From: Glycomyces buryatensis
GTDB lineage: Bacteria; Actinomycetota; Actinomycetes; Mycobacteriales; Micromonosporaceae
Direction: 5' to 3'
Assembly: GCF_004912275.1 (NCBI RefSeq)
Contig: NZ_STGY01000030.1
Span: 1-33,099 of the forward strand
DNA: 33,099 bases
Both the position numbers and the translations under genes were made by a program. Positions 32,342 through 33,099 of this stretch are shown one piece after another. The notes under the pieces are model-generated. The model was not told where the DNA came from. It saw only the letters and a program-made list of their open reading frames with translations, and made no database searches. Position 1 is the stretch's first letter, and every line of letters begins with the position of its first letter.

Positions 32342-32368
32342 TTCGGCGATTCACAAGGAGGTGCGCCA

Positions 32369-33099
32369 GTGACCGCGACGCAGCCGCAAGCGGCCCACGG
32401 CGACGAATACGACGTCGTCACGATGGGCCGAGTCGGCGTCGACATCTATCCGCAGCAGATCGGTGTCGGTCTCGAGGATGTCGAGTCGTTCAGCAAGTTC
32501 CTGGGCGGCAGCCCGACCAATGTCGCCGTCGCGGCGGCCCGCTACGGGCACCGGTCCGCGATCATCACCAAGACCGGCGCCGACCCCTTCGGCCTCTACA
32601 TCCATCAAGCGCTGCAAGGCTACGGCGTCGACGACCGGTACGTGACCACCGCGGCGGACCTGCCGACCCCCGTGACCTTCTGCGAGATCTTCCCGCCCGA
32701 CGACTTCCCGATCTACTTCTACCGCGAGCCCAAGGCGCCGGACCTGGACATCCGGCCCGATGAACTGGACCTGGACGCGATCCGGGCCGCGAAGGTCTTC
32801 TGGGTGACCGTCACGGGCCTGTGCCAGGAACCGAGCCGTTCGGCCACGCTGGCCGCGCTCGAAGCGCGCGGCAAGCGCGGCATCACGGTCCTCGACCTGG
32901 ACTACCGCCCCATGTTCTGGTCCTCCCGTGAGGAGGCGCGCGAGCAGGTGCGTCGAGCGCTGCCCCATGTGACCGTCGCCGTGGGCAACCTCGATGAATG
33001 CCAGACCGCCGTCGGCACCCGCGAACCGTTCGCGGCGTCCGAGGCGCTGCTGGAGGCCGGGGTGTCCCTGGCCGTGGTCAAGCAGGGCCCCAAGGGAGT
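32369..33099 (+). CDS. iolC: 5-dehydro-2-deoxygluconokinase-like PfkB kinase, cut by the window end
   Basis: The first 243 codons of a ribokinase/PfkB-family kinase are present, with no stop before the window ends. The GTG at 32369 follows AAGGAGGTG (32355-32363). Strings typical of IolC are VTMGRVGVDIYPQQ near residues 17-30, KFLGGSPTNVAVAAARYG near 44-61, FPIYFYREPKAPDLDI, and DLDYRPMFW near 190. IolC phosphorylates 5-dehydro-2-deoxy-D-gluconate in myo-inositol breakdown. The catalytic GAGD region would be beyond the window. It is divergent from the LacI regulator, so it probably opens an iol cluster to the right. Confidence 0.88.
   Translation, partial: MTATQPQAAHGDEYDVVTMGRVGVDIYPQQIGVGLEDVESFSKFLGGSPTNVAVAAARYGHRSAIITKTGADPFGLYIHQALQGYGVDDRYVTTAADLPTPVTFCEIFPPDDFPIYFYREPKAPDLDIRPDELDLDAIRAAKVFWVTVTGLCQEPSRSATLAALEARGKRGITVLDLDYRPMFWSSREEAREQVRRALPHVTVAVGNLDECQTAVGTREPFAASEALLEAGVSLAVVKQGPKG

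Noticed and set aside
1..33099. tRNA, rRNA, insertion sequences or phage genes
   Set aside because: No tRNA-like cloverleaf, rRNA segment, transposase motif or terminal inverted repeat was recognised on reading both strands.

Overview
The window reads as a high-GC actinobacterium (GC-rich third codon positions, frequent GTG starts, GTGA/ATGA start-stop overlaps, a sugar ABC importer with no ATPase gene beside it, and a ChlID-type cobaltochelatase). Gene content fits a filamentous or Glycomyces-like actinomycete, but the genus cannot be fixed from the sequence alone.

Region 1 (about 1-502) lies downstream of the last gene of the B12 operon. It holds no supportable gene but carries at least four degenerate copies of an unusual ~30-bp repeat spaced 77-79 bp apart.

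Region 2 (503-23700, all on the minus strand) is a 20-gene cobalamin locus. It is read from a B12 riboswitch at about 23475-23668 through cbtB, cbtA, a histidine-phosphatase gene, cobD, cobQ, cobN, chlID, cobO, cobB, cobI, cobM, cbiD, cobL, cbiG-cobJ, a ferredoxin, cbiC/cobH, cbiX, a cobU-cobC fusion, cobT and cobS. Sixteen of the nineteen junctions are start-stop overlaps; the other three gaps are about 10-31 nt. The set covers cobalt uptake, cobalt insertion, ring methylation and contraction, amidation, adenosylation, aminopropanol arm attachment and nucleotide-loop assembly. It mixes early-cobalt enzymes (CbiX, CbiD, CbiG) with a late-cobalt chelatase (CobN/ChlID). No gene for uroporphyrinogen-III methyltransferase, precorrin-6A reductase, CobG or CobF is present in the window. 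A perfect 15-bp inverted repeat spans the cobB stop codon, and the end of cobD is a 90-bp-period tandem duplication touching the cobQ ribosome-binding site.

Region 3 (23761-31060) is an alpha-galactoside or related oligosaccharide locus. A GH36 alpha-galactosidase (minus strand, ending in a strong hairpin) is divergent from an operon for a lipoprotein sugar-binding protein, two permeases and a 575-residue protein that looks like an (alpha/alpha)-toroid polysaccharide lyase or hydrolase. The 418-bp divergent region is AT-rich relative to its surroundings and carries a LacI-type palindrome overlapping a TTGACA -35 box.

Region 4 (31157-33099) has a LacI-family repressor divergent from the start of an iolC-like inositol-pathway kinase that runs off the window. 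Just after the predicted transcription start of iolC are three direct repeats of a GCGCG-centred motif with an exact 13-bp period, a likely regulatory site.
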